Of a stretch of 26,866 nucleotides of DNA, positions 17,049 through 23,488 are shown one piece after another. The translations under genes and the position numbers were made by a program. The stretch is from positions 1-26,866 of the forward strand of contig NZ_CAMLIX010000041.1 in NCBI RefSeq assembly GCF_946479975.1, in the 5' to 3' direction. How positions within the stretch are numbered: the stretch's first letter is position 1; every line of letters starts with the position of its first letter. Source of the DNA: an uncultured Flavobacterium sp. Lineage in GTDB: Bacteria; Bacteroidota; Bacteroidia; Flavobacteriales; Flavobacteriaceae. The notes under the pieces are model-generated. The model ran no database searches. It was not told the DNA's origin and saw nothing but the letters and a program-made list of their open reading frames with translations.

Positions 17049-17999
17049 TTAAAATCCGAAGTTTACTCCTAGACCAAATACTTCTCTAGTCTGAAGACCT
17101 CTAAAAGCATTATCATCATATATAGCTTGGAACGCTAAATTGGCAGATAGAAACTTATTAATTTTCATGATTATATTCAGCGAATAGTTGATATCTACGT
17201 TTTGAGGATCTTCTAAATAATTTGAATATAAATTCAATGTATTTTCTGCAGTAACGTTGGTCATAATCGCCAATTTGTAATATACAGAGGCGTAGAAACC
17301 TAGCTCGTAACGCATTGTTTTATTGGCATCGACACCAAAATAAGCACCGTCAACATACGGAAGTCCAGTATTTTGATCAATTCCAGCAGTATAAGCGCCA
17401 TCAACAAAAGTAAATTTTGATGTTAGAGGTGCAAAGTTTATTTTTAGATTTTCGTCTTTAGACCAATAAAGACCAGGACCTGTTGTTAAATATCCAGGAG
17501 ACATAAATTTGGTGTTTTCTGTCCTAATTTCTTTTCCGTTTGCATCTTGACCATAAATGTAGCCCGTTGAAAACTGTGTTCTAAAATTTAGAAAGAAAGA
17601 GTAATACCACTCTCCAAAAGCCTTTTTACCAAGAATAGAGTTAAACTCTAAACGGTCATCTGTCTTTTTGCTAAAGTCGGTATTTTTAGTTTGAAGTAAA
17701 CCGTAAGAGGCCAAAACTTTATTGTCCCAAGTAAGGTCGTCTTTTTTATAATTAAAATCGTAATTGATTCCTAACGTTCCAGAAAAACTATCTTCTCCAC
17801 CCGCAATCCAGTTGTTAAAACTTGATTGATTTAATAAAAGAGATACAGTTCCTTTTGCTTTCCAGCCTTCATTTTCAATGGTATCATTGATTTTTTTAAC
17901 CGCTTTTTCTGTATTTTGAGCTAATTCTTTTTCAGTATTTTGAGATTGAACAAAAGTTAGATTTGCTAATACGAACAATAATAATAGAATCTTTCTCAT
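17049..17999 (-). CDS. DUF3078 family outer-membrane beta-barrel protein
   Basis: A 316-residue exported protein with signal peptide MRKILLLLFVLANLTFVQSQ. The mature part opens with a Lys/Glu-rich helix, then WKAKGTVSLLLNQSSFNNW (about 45-63), the typical opening of DUF3078. A series of amphipathic beta strands with alternating aromatics follows, and the C-terminal residue is Phe (LGVNFGF), as in outer-membrane barrels. The family is widespread in Bacteroidota and without known function. It lies downstream of the DUF2480 gene at the end of the SUF locus. It may be transcribed separately, because a -7-like box precedes it and the gap to DUF2480 is 72 bases. Confidence 0.85.
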   Translation of the reverse strand: MRKILLLLFVLANLTFVQSQNTEKELAQNTEKAVKKINDTIENEGWKAKGTVSLLLNQSSFNNWIAGGEDSFSGTLGINYDFNYKKDDLTWDNKVLASYGLLQTKNTDFSKKTDDRLEFNSILGKKAFGEWYYSFFLNFRTQFSTGYIYGQDANGKEIRTENTKFMSPGYLTTGPGLYWSKDENLKINFAPLTSKFTFVDGAYTAGIDQNTGLPYVDGAYFGVDANKTMRYELGFYASVYYKLAIMTNVTAENTLNLYSNYLEDPQNVDINYSLNIIMKINKFLSANLAFQAIYDDNAFRGLQTREVFGLGVNFGF

Positions 18000-18022
18000 A
18001 GTATTTAATTTAAGTGTATGGG

Positions 18023-18030
18023 CAAATATA
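18023..18030 (-). promoter_or_regulatory. Candidate -7 box for the DUF3078 gene
   Basis: The minus strand reads TATATTTG, an exact TAnnTTTG match, 23 bases before the ATG. No TTG is found at the expected -33 distance, so the evidence is partial. Confidence 0.45.
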
Positions 18031-18071
18031 ATTAAAAAACATTTCTTTGTAAGATTAATCCCAGATTAAAA

Positions 18072-18584
18072 TTATTGTTTTTTTGATTGTTTGTACAACG
18101 GAACAGCAGAGCAAGCTTCGCCATACATAATACTTCTCGCATGCGACTGAAGATAATTTGTCGCTAAAATATAAGCACGCATTGGAACTGGTTTTTTTGA
18201 ACAGCCTTTTACGATTACAGGTTTGTCTGCATAAACTGAATAATCAATTTTGCTTAAAATTTCCTCGTAAAGACTTGCGTCAAGATCTTCGATAGTGCCA
18301 TTGACAATTTTTTTTGCATAAGGACCTAAATGAACACTAACTAAAATTAAAGCCCATGCCGGAATGATAGCGTCTGTACTGCAATGAACAGCCACATATT
18401 GATCTTGATATTGTGACCAATCATGATTTTTAAGATGTTCTCTAAAGTCTTTTTCTTTCAATAGAAATCCTTCCAAAAGCCATTGCGAAATGTCAATCTG
18501 CACTCGCATTCCCTTTGGATAATAATCTTCTAAATCAAAAACTTCTAAGGCGCTATTGGCCACTTTATTGATGATTTCTTCCAT
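18072..18584 (-). CDS. DUF2480 family protein
   Basis: A 170-residue soluble protein, taking the ATG at 18584 (MEEIINKVANSALEVFDLED). The upstream ATG at 18608 would add eight residues read from the edge of a repeat. The sequence has the family's conserved blocks AVHCSTDAIIPAWALILV (about 65-82), KPVIVKGCSKKPVPMRAY (about 121-138) and LQSHARSIMYGEACSAVPLY (about 145-164). Three cysteines (68, 128, 158) and two histidines (85, 148) sit in these blocks, so metal or Fe-S binding is possible, though not established. In Flavobacteriia the family sits with suf genes, as here. A role in Fe-S assembly is inferred from context only. Confidence 0.85.
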   Translation of the reverse strand: MEEIINKVANSALEVFDLEDYYPKGMRVQIDISQWLLEGFLLKEKDFREHLKNHDWSQYQDQYVAVHCSTDAIIPAWALILVSVHLGPYAKKIVNGTIEDLDASLYEEILSKIDYSVYADKPVIVKGCSKKPVPMRAYILATNYLQSHARSIMYGEACSAVPLYKQSKKQ

Positions 18585-18587
18585 TTT

Positions 18588-18705
18588 TTTAGTTTTCAGT
18601 CGCATCATTCAGTCCCAGTTTAGCGCTAGGACAGAGACTGCAAACTGTTTTTAAGTGTTTTTATTTCAGCCACATTACTGTAAACTGCGACTGAAAACTG
18701 AAAAT
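18588..18705. repeat. Inverted repeat between the SufT-like and DUF2480 genes
   Basis: Perfect 14-base arms at 18591-18604 (AGTTTTCAGTCGCA) and 18686-18699 enclose about 80 bases. That interval contains further short inverted pieces: CAGTTT near 18616 against AAACTG near 18642, and ACTGTAAACTG near 18678. It forms a composite hairpin in the 124-base gap and probably separates DUF2480 from the upstream SUF transcript, by termination or processing. The ACTGTAAACTG phrase recurs at 24848-24872 between sufD and sufC. Confidence 0.75.
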
Positions 18706-18708
18706 TTT

Positions 18709-19032
18709 TTAAAGCATTCCTAATTCTAATTTTGCTTCTTCGCTCATCAAATCTTTACTCCAAGGCGGATCGAAAGTAATTTCAACTTCTACATCTTTGA
18801 TGTGTTCGATTGTTTTTACTTTTTCTTCTACTTCTCTTGGTAAACTTTCTGCCACTGGACAGTTTGGCGAAGTAAGTGTCATTAAGATTTTTACTTCGTA
18901 ATCTGTATTAACCATTACATCATAAATTAATCCTAACTCATAAATATCAACAGGAATCTCAGGATCGTAAATTCCTTTTAAAATTCTTACGATTGATTCT
19001 CCTAATTCGTTTGTGTCTATTTCTTGTTCCAT
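18709..19032 (-). CDS. sufT: SufT-like DUF59 (MIP18 family) Fe-S maturation protein
   Basis: A 107-residue single-domain DUF59 protein, thought to help deliver or mature Fe-S clusters. Conserved elements are DPEIPVDIYELGLIY (23-37), TLTSPNCP (52-59) with the family's cysteine at 58, and the C-terminal FDPPWSKDLMSEEAKLELG. The ending is typical of the SUF-linked and PaaD-like branch. It is normal in length and starts at an ATG directly downstream of the GxxExxY element. It would ordinarily follow sufE. The gene symbol follows common usage, and some databases only say SUF-associated DUF59. Confidence 0.88.
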   Translation of the reverse strand: MEQEIDTNELGESIVRILKGIYDPEIPVDIYELGLIYDVMVNTDYEVKILMTLTSPNCPVAESLPREVEEKVKTIEHIKDVEVEITFDPPWSKDLMSEEAKLELGML

Positions 19033-19112
19033 TTTTTGTTTTTATTTTTTCACCATATAAGTAATATAAGTTCATTTAAAGCAGAACTTATTTGCTATGG
19101 ATAATTTTTATT

Positions 19113-19523
19113 TTAATCTTCTAACCAACGATATAATTCGTTGACGTATGTTTTTTGGCCTTCGTGATAAATATTTGTTACGTTGAAGTTTATCATTAAT
19201 CCTATTGGCGACTTTAAAAGTTTCATATAAGACATTAATTTTGCAACATGAATTGGAATGATTTGATCAACAGATTTTAATTCTAAAACCAAACAATTCT
19301 CAATAAATAAATCACATCTTAAATCAGATTCCAATTCCAAACCTTTATATTCAACTGGAATTTTTAATTCTGATTGAAAGTCAATACCTCTTAAAGTAAG
19401 TTCTTTAATCATGCATTGATGATAAATACTTTCTAAAAGTCCTGCGCCAATTCTTTTATGAACTTCAATTGCTGCTCCATTAACTTGGTAAATTAAATCG
19501 GTCAAATATTTCTTTGTAATCAT
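19113..19523 (-). CDS. GxxExxY protein (PD-(D/E)xK nuclease-like)
   Basis: A 136-residue protein started at the ATG at 19523; the TTG at 19538 is less likely because family members begin MITKKYL-like. The naming motif GLLESIY is at 28-34. Nuclease-fold residues are visible as Asp71 (RCDLFIEN) followed by Glu81 and Lys83 in LVLELKSV, i.e. D-x9-E-x-K. The C-terminal part has HVAKLMSYMKLLKSPIGLMINF, also family-typical. Biological function is not established. Members occur in rRNA intervening sequences and scattered in Bacteroidota and other genomes. Here it is enclosed by terminal inverted repeats inside the SUF gene cluster and co-oriented with it, with 131 bases to sufE. It is probably an insertion and not a SUF component. 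Confidence 0.87.
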   Translation of the reverse strand: MITKKYLTDLIYQVNGAAIEVHKRIGAGLLESIYHQCMIKELTLRGIDFQSELKIPVEYKGLELESDLRCDLFIENCLVLELKSVDQIIPIHVAKLMSYMKLLKSPIGLMINFNVTNIYHEGQKTYVNELYRWLED

Positions 19524-19580
19524 TACTTTTTTAAGCAATAATACAAATAAAAAAGAAAGATAAAGCTTACTTTTTTTGTA

Positions 19581-19644
19581 ACCATATAAGTAATATAAGA
19601 AAATTTAAGTTTTGCTTTAAATGAACTTTTATTACTTATATGGT
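19581..19644. repeat. 64-base hairpin at the sufE-side end of the GxxExxY cassette
   Basis: Arms 19581-19599 and 19626-19644 are inverted copies with 18 of 19 matches, separated by 26 bases that also contain complementary AAATTTAAG-like pieces. The outer arm forms part of the long terminal inverted repeat. In mRNA this hairpin would stand right after the sufE stop codon and might limit read-through. Confidence 0.8.
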
Positions 19645-19654
19645 TTAAACTTCT

Positions 19655-20080
19655 TTAATTTTTGTTTTTTGCATCAAAAGCCAAAGCGTACATTTTGATG
19701 TTTTTTATCATCGAAACCAAACCGTTTGCGCGTGTTGCCGATAAATGTTCTTTTAATCCGATTTCGTCAATAAAGTCAACATCTGCTTCCAAGATATCTT
19801 TTGCTTTTTGATTCGAAAAAGCACGAATTAAAATCGCTATTATTCCTTTTGTCAAAATCGCATCGCTGTCTGCAGTAAAAACAATTTTATCATCGGTTTG
19901 TTCGCCTTGCAGCCAAACTTTTGACTGACAACCTTTGATTAAATTCTCGTCGGTTTTGTATTCTTCTTTGATTAACGGAAGACTTTTTCCTAGTTCGATG
20001 ATGTATTCATAACGCTGCATCCAGTCGTCGAACATTGAGAATTCGTCTATTATTTCGTTTTGTATTTCTTTTATTGTCAT
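19655..20080 (-). CDS. sufE: SufE, sulfur acceptor for SufS
   Basis: A 141-residue protein that accepts persulfide sulfur from SufS and passes it to the SufBCD scaffold. The catalytic cysteine is Cys51 in KGCQSKVWL, at the same number as in E. coli SufE. The C-terminal half has the family block FTADSDAILTKGIIAIL (about 69-85), and GLKEHLSATRANGL follows (about 108-121). Length is normal. It begins two bases after the stop of the upstream lipoprotein gene and lies in the same transcript as sufS. It is followed on the downstream side by a strong hairpin and the GxxExxY cassette. Confidence 0.95.
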   Translation of the reverse strand: MTIKEIQNEIIDEFSMFDDWMQRYEYIIELGKSLPLIKEEYKTDENLIKGCQSKVWLQGEQTDDKIVFTADSDAILTKGIIAILIRAFSNQKAKDILEADVDFIDEIGLKEHLSATRANGLVSMIKNIKMYALAFDAKNKN

Positions 20081-20082
20081 AA

Positions 20083-20508
20083 TTATTCTTTAGAAAAATC
20101 AACTAATAAATTTACTAGTTTTTCGATTTCTTTCGGAGGAAAACCATTGTCGAAACCAGGTGTTTCATAGGTTTTTCCATCTTTCACTATTTTTAAATTT
20201 CCTATTGCAGCACCGTCATACGTTCGTTTGTCAGTTGGTGCTTTTAAAGCAGAAAGACCTTCTAAATTCACTTTAGAAACAGCATCAGCAATTTTTGCCC
20301 ATTTTGCTTCGTCGATCGTACTTTTAACAGCTTGCTCATTACGTTCTTTTGTAACAGAAACCGATTTGTTTTCTACTACAATACTTTTATAATAACCTCG
20401 TGATTGTGCAGAATATTCAATTTGTGTTGATGTCATATCTGTCTTTTTTTGACTGCAGCAGCCTGATGCAATAAAAAGTGTTAAAAGCAATAATGATAGT
20501 ATTCTCAT
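20083..20508 (-). CDS. Small lipoprotein within the suf operon, function unknown
   Basis: A 141-residue lipoprotein with signal peptide MRILSLLLLTLFIASGC; the lipobox IASGC gives lipidation at Cys17. The mature domain (about 25-141) has alternating beta strands (GYYKSIVVENKSVSVTK) and a helix (STIDEAKWAKIADAVSKV), then TPGFDNGFPPKEIEKL near the end. I recognise no named family with certainty. It is packed between sufS (12-base gap) and sufE (2-base gap), so it is co-transcribed with the sulfur-transfer pair. An envelope lipoprotein seems to have no direct role in cytosolic Fe-S assembly, so it may be a stress or sensing partner. That is inference. Confidence 0.85.
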   Translation of the reverse strand: MRILSLLLLTLFIASGCCSQKKTDMTSTQIEYSAQSRGYYKSIVVENKSVSVTKERNEQAVKSTIDEAKWAKIADAVSKVNLEGLSALKAPTDKRTYDGAAIGNLKIVKDGKTYETPGFDNGFPPKEIEKLVNLLVDFSKE

Positions 20509-20520
20509 AAATTTTATTTT

Positions 20521-21735
20521 TTAGCTTAACATTGTTTGCGCCTTTTTCACAGCTTCAACCATTGCGTCGATTTCTTCTTTAGTATTATAGAAAGAAAACG
20601 AAGCACGAATAGTTCCCGGAATACAGAAAAAGTTCATGATTGGTTGTGCGCAATGATGCCCGGTTCTAACCGCAATTCCTAACTTATCTATAATAGAACC
20701 AACATCATACGGATGAATTCCATCAATATTAAACGAAACTACAGATGCTTTATTTTTAGTATTTCCGTAAATTCTTAAACCTTCAATTTCAGATAAGCGT
20801 TTTGTAGCGTGTTCTAAAAGTTCGTGTTCGTAAGCTTGAATGTTTTCGAAACCAATGTTATTTAAATAATCAACAGCAGTTCCCAATACAATTCCGCCTG
20901 CGATATTTGGAGTTCCAGCTTCAAATTTATGCGGAAGATCAGCATAAGTTGTTTTTTCGAAAGTAACTTCTTTGATCATCTCGCCGCCGCCTTGATACGG
21001 AGGAAGTTTGTTCAACCATTCTTCTTTTCCGTATAAAATTCCCGTTCCCGTTGGACCGCACATTTTATGACCAGAAAAAGCATAGAAATCACAATCTAAT
21101 TCCTGAACATCTGGTTTCAAATGCGGAACAGCCTGCGCGCCATCAATTAAAACAGCAGCACCAACAGCGTGAGCTTTTTCAATAATATATTTTATAGGAT
21201 TGATCACACCCAATGCATTTGAAATATGATTTAACGTAACGACTTTAGTTTTTTCAGAAAGTAAAGCATCAAATTCGGCAATGATTAATTCGCCGTTTTC
21301 ATCAATTGGAATAACTCTTAAAATTGCCCCGGTCTTTTCGCATAGCATTTGCCACGGCACGATATTACTATGATGTTCTAAAGAAGAAACAACCACTTCG
21401 TCGCCTGGTTTTAAAATAGAAGCAAAACCGTTTGAAACTAAGTTGATTCCGTGTGTTGTTCCCGAAGTAAAAAGCACTTCGTGAGCATGTTTTGCGTTGA
21501 TGTGTTCTTTAATTTTTCCACGAGAAATCTCATAAGCATCAGTTGCTAACTGGCTTAAAGTGTGAACGCCACGGTGAATATTGGCATTAATTTCCTGATA
21601 ATATTTTACTTCAGCATCGATTACAACTTTTGGTTTCTGCGAAGTAGCTCCGTTGTCGAAATATACTAATGGCTTTCCGTTTACAGTTTGTGAAAGTATC
21701 GGGAAATCAGCTCTTATTTTTTGGATATCTAGCAT
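20521..21735 (-). CDS. sufS: SufS cysteine desulfurase
   Basis: PLP-dependent class V aminotransferase-fold enzyme, 404 residues, that removes sulfur from cysteine and hands it to SufE. The PLP lysine is Lys224 in SGHKMCGPTGTG, and the active-site cysteine is Cys362 in RTGHHCAQP, two residues off the E. coli positions. The motif TSGTTHGINLV (90-100) binds the cofactor phosphate, and HHSNIVPW (121-128) and the DGAQAVPH segment (198-205) are intact. Length matches group II desulfurases. It begins the second SUF transcript: an exact TAnnTTTG box stands 25 bases upstream and the serine hydrolase diverges from it. Confidence 0.97.
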   Translation of the reverse strand: MLDIQKIRADFPILSQTVNGKPLVYFDNGATSQKPKVVIDAEVKYYQEINANIHRGVHTLSQLATDAYEISRGKIKEHINAKHAHEVLFTSGTTHGINLVSNGFASILKPGDEVVVSSLEHHSNIVPWQMLCEKTGAILRVIPIDENGELIIAEFDALLSEKTKVVTLNHISNALGVINPIKYIIEKAHAVGAAVLIDGAQAVPHLKPDVQELDCDFYAFSGHKMCGPTGTGILYGKEEWLNKLPPYQGGGEMIKEVTFEKTTYADLPHKFEAGTPNIAGGIVLGTAVDYLNNIGFENIQAYEHELLEHATKRLSEIEGLRIYGNTKNKASVVSFNIDGIHPYDVGSIIDKLGIAVRTGHHCAQPIMNFFCIPGTIRASFSFYNTKEEIDAMVEAVKKAQTMLS

Positions 21736-21760
21736 GTCTTATTTAGAAAAAATCTATTTA

Positions 21761-21768
21761 CAAAAGTA
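21761..21768 (-). promoter_or_regulatory. Candidate -7 box for sufS
   Basis: The minus strand reads TACTTTTG, an exact TAnnTTTG match identical to the one before rseP, 25 bases before the sufS ATG. The nearest TTG (21795-21793) is 24 bases further away, at the limit of normal spacing. It suggests that sufS-lipoprotein-sufE has its own promoter, as expected since the serine hydrolase separates it from sufD. Confidence 0.5.
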
Positions 21769-21955
21769 CTAAAACTAAATTTGTTTATACAGCAATTCTA
21801 TAATTTCCTTTTATGATGCCATTGTTGGGAAGCGTAAATGCTGAATCTTTAAAAATCAATTCCATTTTCTGAATTATCCGAATCAGAATTATAAATTGAG
21901 TTCTAATATTGTGAACATAAATTATTTATATTGCAGTAAAAATATCTAAATCATC

Positions 21956-23305
21956 ATGAAAAAATTTCTCAAAGTCCTTTTGCTTGTAGTGGTTCTTGCC
22001 TTTTTGTATTTCGGATTTACTACATATCCTAAGCTGGATTTGATTTCTGGTTTCTCGGCCAAAAGTGTTGCATCTGGACATTTTATAGATAATCGATCTT
22101 TAGATTTAATTCAGAAAACTGACAATGATATCAAATTGGTTGATTTAGCCAAAAATTCAATCGATGATTCTGGAAAATTCGCTATTTCAAATGTTTATGG
22201 ATTAAAAGAAAGAAAAGCAATTTATCGCGAAGGTTTAGGCGCAGTTTTAATTAATGATGATTTTGATGTTACAAAACCATATCTGCTTCCAAAAAGAACA
22301 AAATTAGAAAACAATCTTTCCTTTCCGTATGGAAATAATGAACCAAAAGATACGGCTTTTTCAAATGTTGATTATTCTAAATTAAAAAAAGCAGTCGAAA
22401 ATGCTTTTGATAAAACAAGTGGAAGAATTAAAAGAACCCGCGCCGTTGTTGTTTTATATAAAGACAAACTTATTGCCGAAAAATACGATACAGGATTCAA
22501 TAAAGACAGCAAAATTTTAGGTTGGTCAATGACAAAAAGCATCACAAGTTCGGCTTTTGGTGTTTTGGCAAAACAAGGAAAAATTGACATTTATAAACCT
22601 GCTCCGGTCGAAGAATGGAAAAATGATGATCGTAAAATTATTACGCTTAATGATTTACTTCACATGAATTCTGGTTTAGAATGGGAAGAGAATTACAGCA
22701 CCATTTGTGATGCTACAAAAATGCTTTTTCAGGCCGAAGATATGGGAAAAGTTCAATTAGATAAACCAACGCAATTCAAACCCAACAAACATTGGAATTA
22801 TTCTTCTGGAACAACCAATTTATTGTCTCTAATTTTAAGAAGACAATTTAAAACACAACAAGAATACCTTGATTTTTGGTACAGCGCCGTAATCGACAGA
22901 ATCGGAATGAACTCCATGATCGTAGAACAAGATATGAGCGGAACTTTCGTAGGATCTTCATACGGATGGGCAACGCCACGCGACTGGTCAAAATTTGGAT
23001 TATTATATCTGCACAAAGGAAACTGGAACGGCGAACAAATCCTTGACGAAAGTTGGGTAAAATACACCGCAACTCCAACGAATACTTCGGATGGAAAATA
23101 TGGTGCGCAATTCTGGTTAAACGCAGGCGGTAAATTCCCAGACGTTCCTCGTGATATGTTTTACTGCAGTGGTTATCAAGGTCAGATGGTGGCGATTATT
23201 CCATCAAAAGATATGGTGATTGTGAGAATGGGAGTAAGGGAAGAAGAACCTGGATTTGATTTTAATGGATTTTTGAAGGAGGTTATTGAAAGTGTGAAGA
23301 AATAG
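21956..23305 (+). CDS. Serine hydrolase of the beta-lactamase / esterase family (PF00144-like)
   Basis: A 449-residue membrane-anchored or exported protein with N-terminal hydrophobic helix MKKFLKVLLLVVVLAFLYFG. A region of about 120 residues with no clear domain precedes the catalytic domain (about 135-449). The active-site SxxK motif is SMTK (191-194) and the second motif is Tyr282-Ser-Ser284, the YxS form seen in carboxylesterases and 6-aminohexanoate hydrolase and not the YxN of true beta-lactamases. A family-typical GYQGQ (about 420-424) serves as the third motif region. Substrate is unknown, and peptide or ester hydrolysis is likely. It is the only plus-strand gene inside the SUF locus and separates sufD from sufS. 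It has no obvious relation to Fe-S assembly. Confidence 0.88.
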   Translation: MKKFLKVLLLVVVLAFLYFGFTTYPKLDLISGFSAKSVASGHFIDNRSLDLIQKTDNDIKLVDLAKNSIDDSGKFAISNVYGLKERKAIYREGLGAVLINDDFDVTKPYLLPKRTKLENNLSFPYGNNEPKDTAFSNVDYSKLKKAVENAFDKTSGRIKRTRAVVVLYKDKLIAEKYDTGFNKDSKILGWSMTKSITSSAFGVLAKQGKIDIYKPAPVEEWKNDDRKIITLNDLLHMNSGLEWEENYSTICDATKMLFQAEDMGKVQLDKPTQFKPNKHWNYSSGTTNLLSLILRRQFKTQQEYLDFWYSAVIDRIGMNSMIVEQDMSGTFVGSSYGWATPRDWSKFGLLYLHKGNWNGEQILDESWVKYTATPTNTSDGKYGAQFWLNAGGKFPDVPRDMFYCSGYQGQMVAIIPSKDMVIVRMGVREEEPGFDFNGFLKEVIESVKK

Positions 23306-23319
23306 TTTAGATTCCAGTT

Positions 23320-23346
23320 CCTGCAAGGTTTTCAAAACCTTGTAGG
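23320..23346. repeat. CCTGCAAGG palindrome (hairpin 1 after the serine hydrolase)
   Basis: The two 13-base arms (starting CCTGCAAGGTTTT) are inverted copies with one G-T wobble around a single base, 14 bases past the stop codon. It is a variant of the perfect palindrome at 23368-23394 and belongs to the same family. Confidence 0.85.
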
Positions 23347-23367
23347 TTTTATGTTTGCGTTTCGATA

Positions 23368-23394
23368 CCTGCGAGGTTTTGAAAACCTCGCAGG
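23368..23394. repeat. Perfect CCTGCGAGG palindrome (hairpin 2)
   Basis: A perfect 27-base palindrome with 13-base arms (CCTGCGAGGTTTT) around one base. It is GC-richer than the surroundings. It is a REP-like unit recurring with small changes within 50 bases, in the gap between two converging genes. Confidence 0.88.
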
Positions 23395-23418
23395 AGAGAC
23401 TTAATATATAAAAAGAAA

Positions 23419-23478
23419 AGTTCGCAAAGCTTTATTAAAAAACTTTGCGAACTTTGCGTAACCTTTGTGTCTTTGCGG
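23419..23478. repeat. AGTTCGCAAAG hairpin and CTTTGCG repeats (hairpin 3)
   Basis: Perfect 11-base arms AGTTCGCAAAG (23419-23429) and CTTTGCGAACT (23443-23453) enclose 13 bases. The right arm is followed by two more related units, ACTTTGCGTAACC and TCTTTGCGG. This CTTTGCG repeat is familiar from Flavobacterium intergenic DNA. It ends just before the sufD stop codon and may act as a terminator for sufD or its neighbour. Confidence 0.8.
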
Positions 23479-23488
23479 TAAAACCTGA

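Larger units (their letters stand above)
19052..19644. mobile_element. 593-base cassette with 32-base terminal inverted repeats carrying a GxxExxY gene
   Basis: The 32 bases at 19052-19083 and at 19613-19644 are inverted copies with one mismatch (ACCATATAAGTAAT at the outer ends), and the GxxExxY gene lies between them. Each end is also a hairpin by itself. On the right, 19581-19599 pairs with 19626-19644 with one mismatch. On the left, the stretch from 19053 pairs imperfectly with GAACTTATTTGCTATGG ending at 19100. There is no clear target-site duplication and no transposase. It sits between sufE and the SufT-like gene, which are normally adjacent. It may be a mobilised cassette, or a gene captured between two REP-type palindromes. 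Confidence 0.6.

Noticed and set aside
19539..19654. Target-site duplication flanking the GxxExxY cassette
   Set aside because: The bases outside the two inverted ends (TTTTTTC on the left, TTAAACT on the right) are AT-rich but do not match as a convincing duplication.
21956..23305. Serine hydrolase as a true class C beta-lactamase
   Set aside because: The second motif is Tyr-Ser-Ser and not Tyr-x-Asn, and a long unrelated N-terminal region precedes the catalytic domain, which fits a general esterase or peptidase better.
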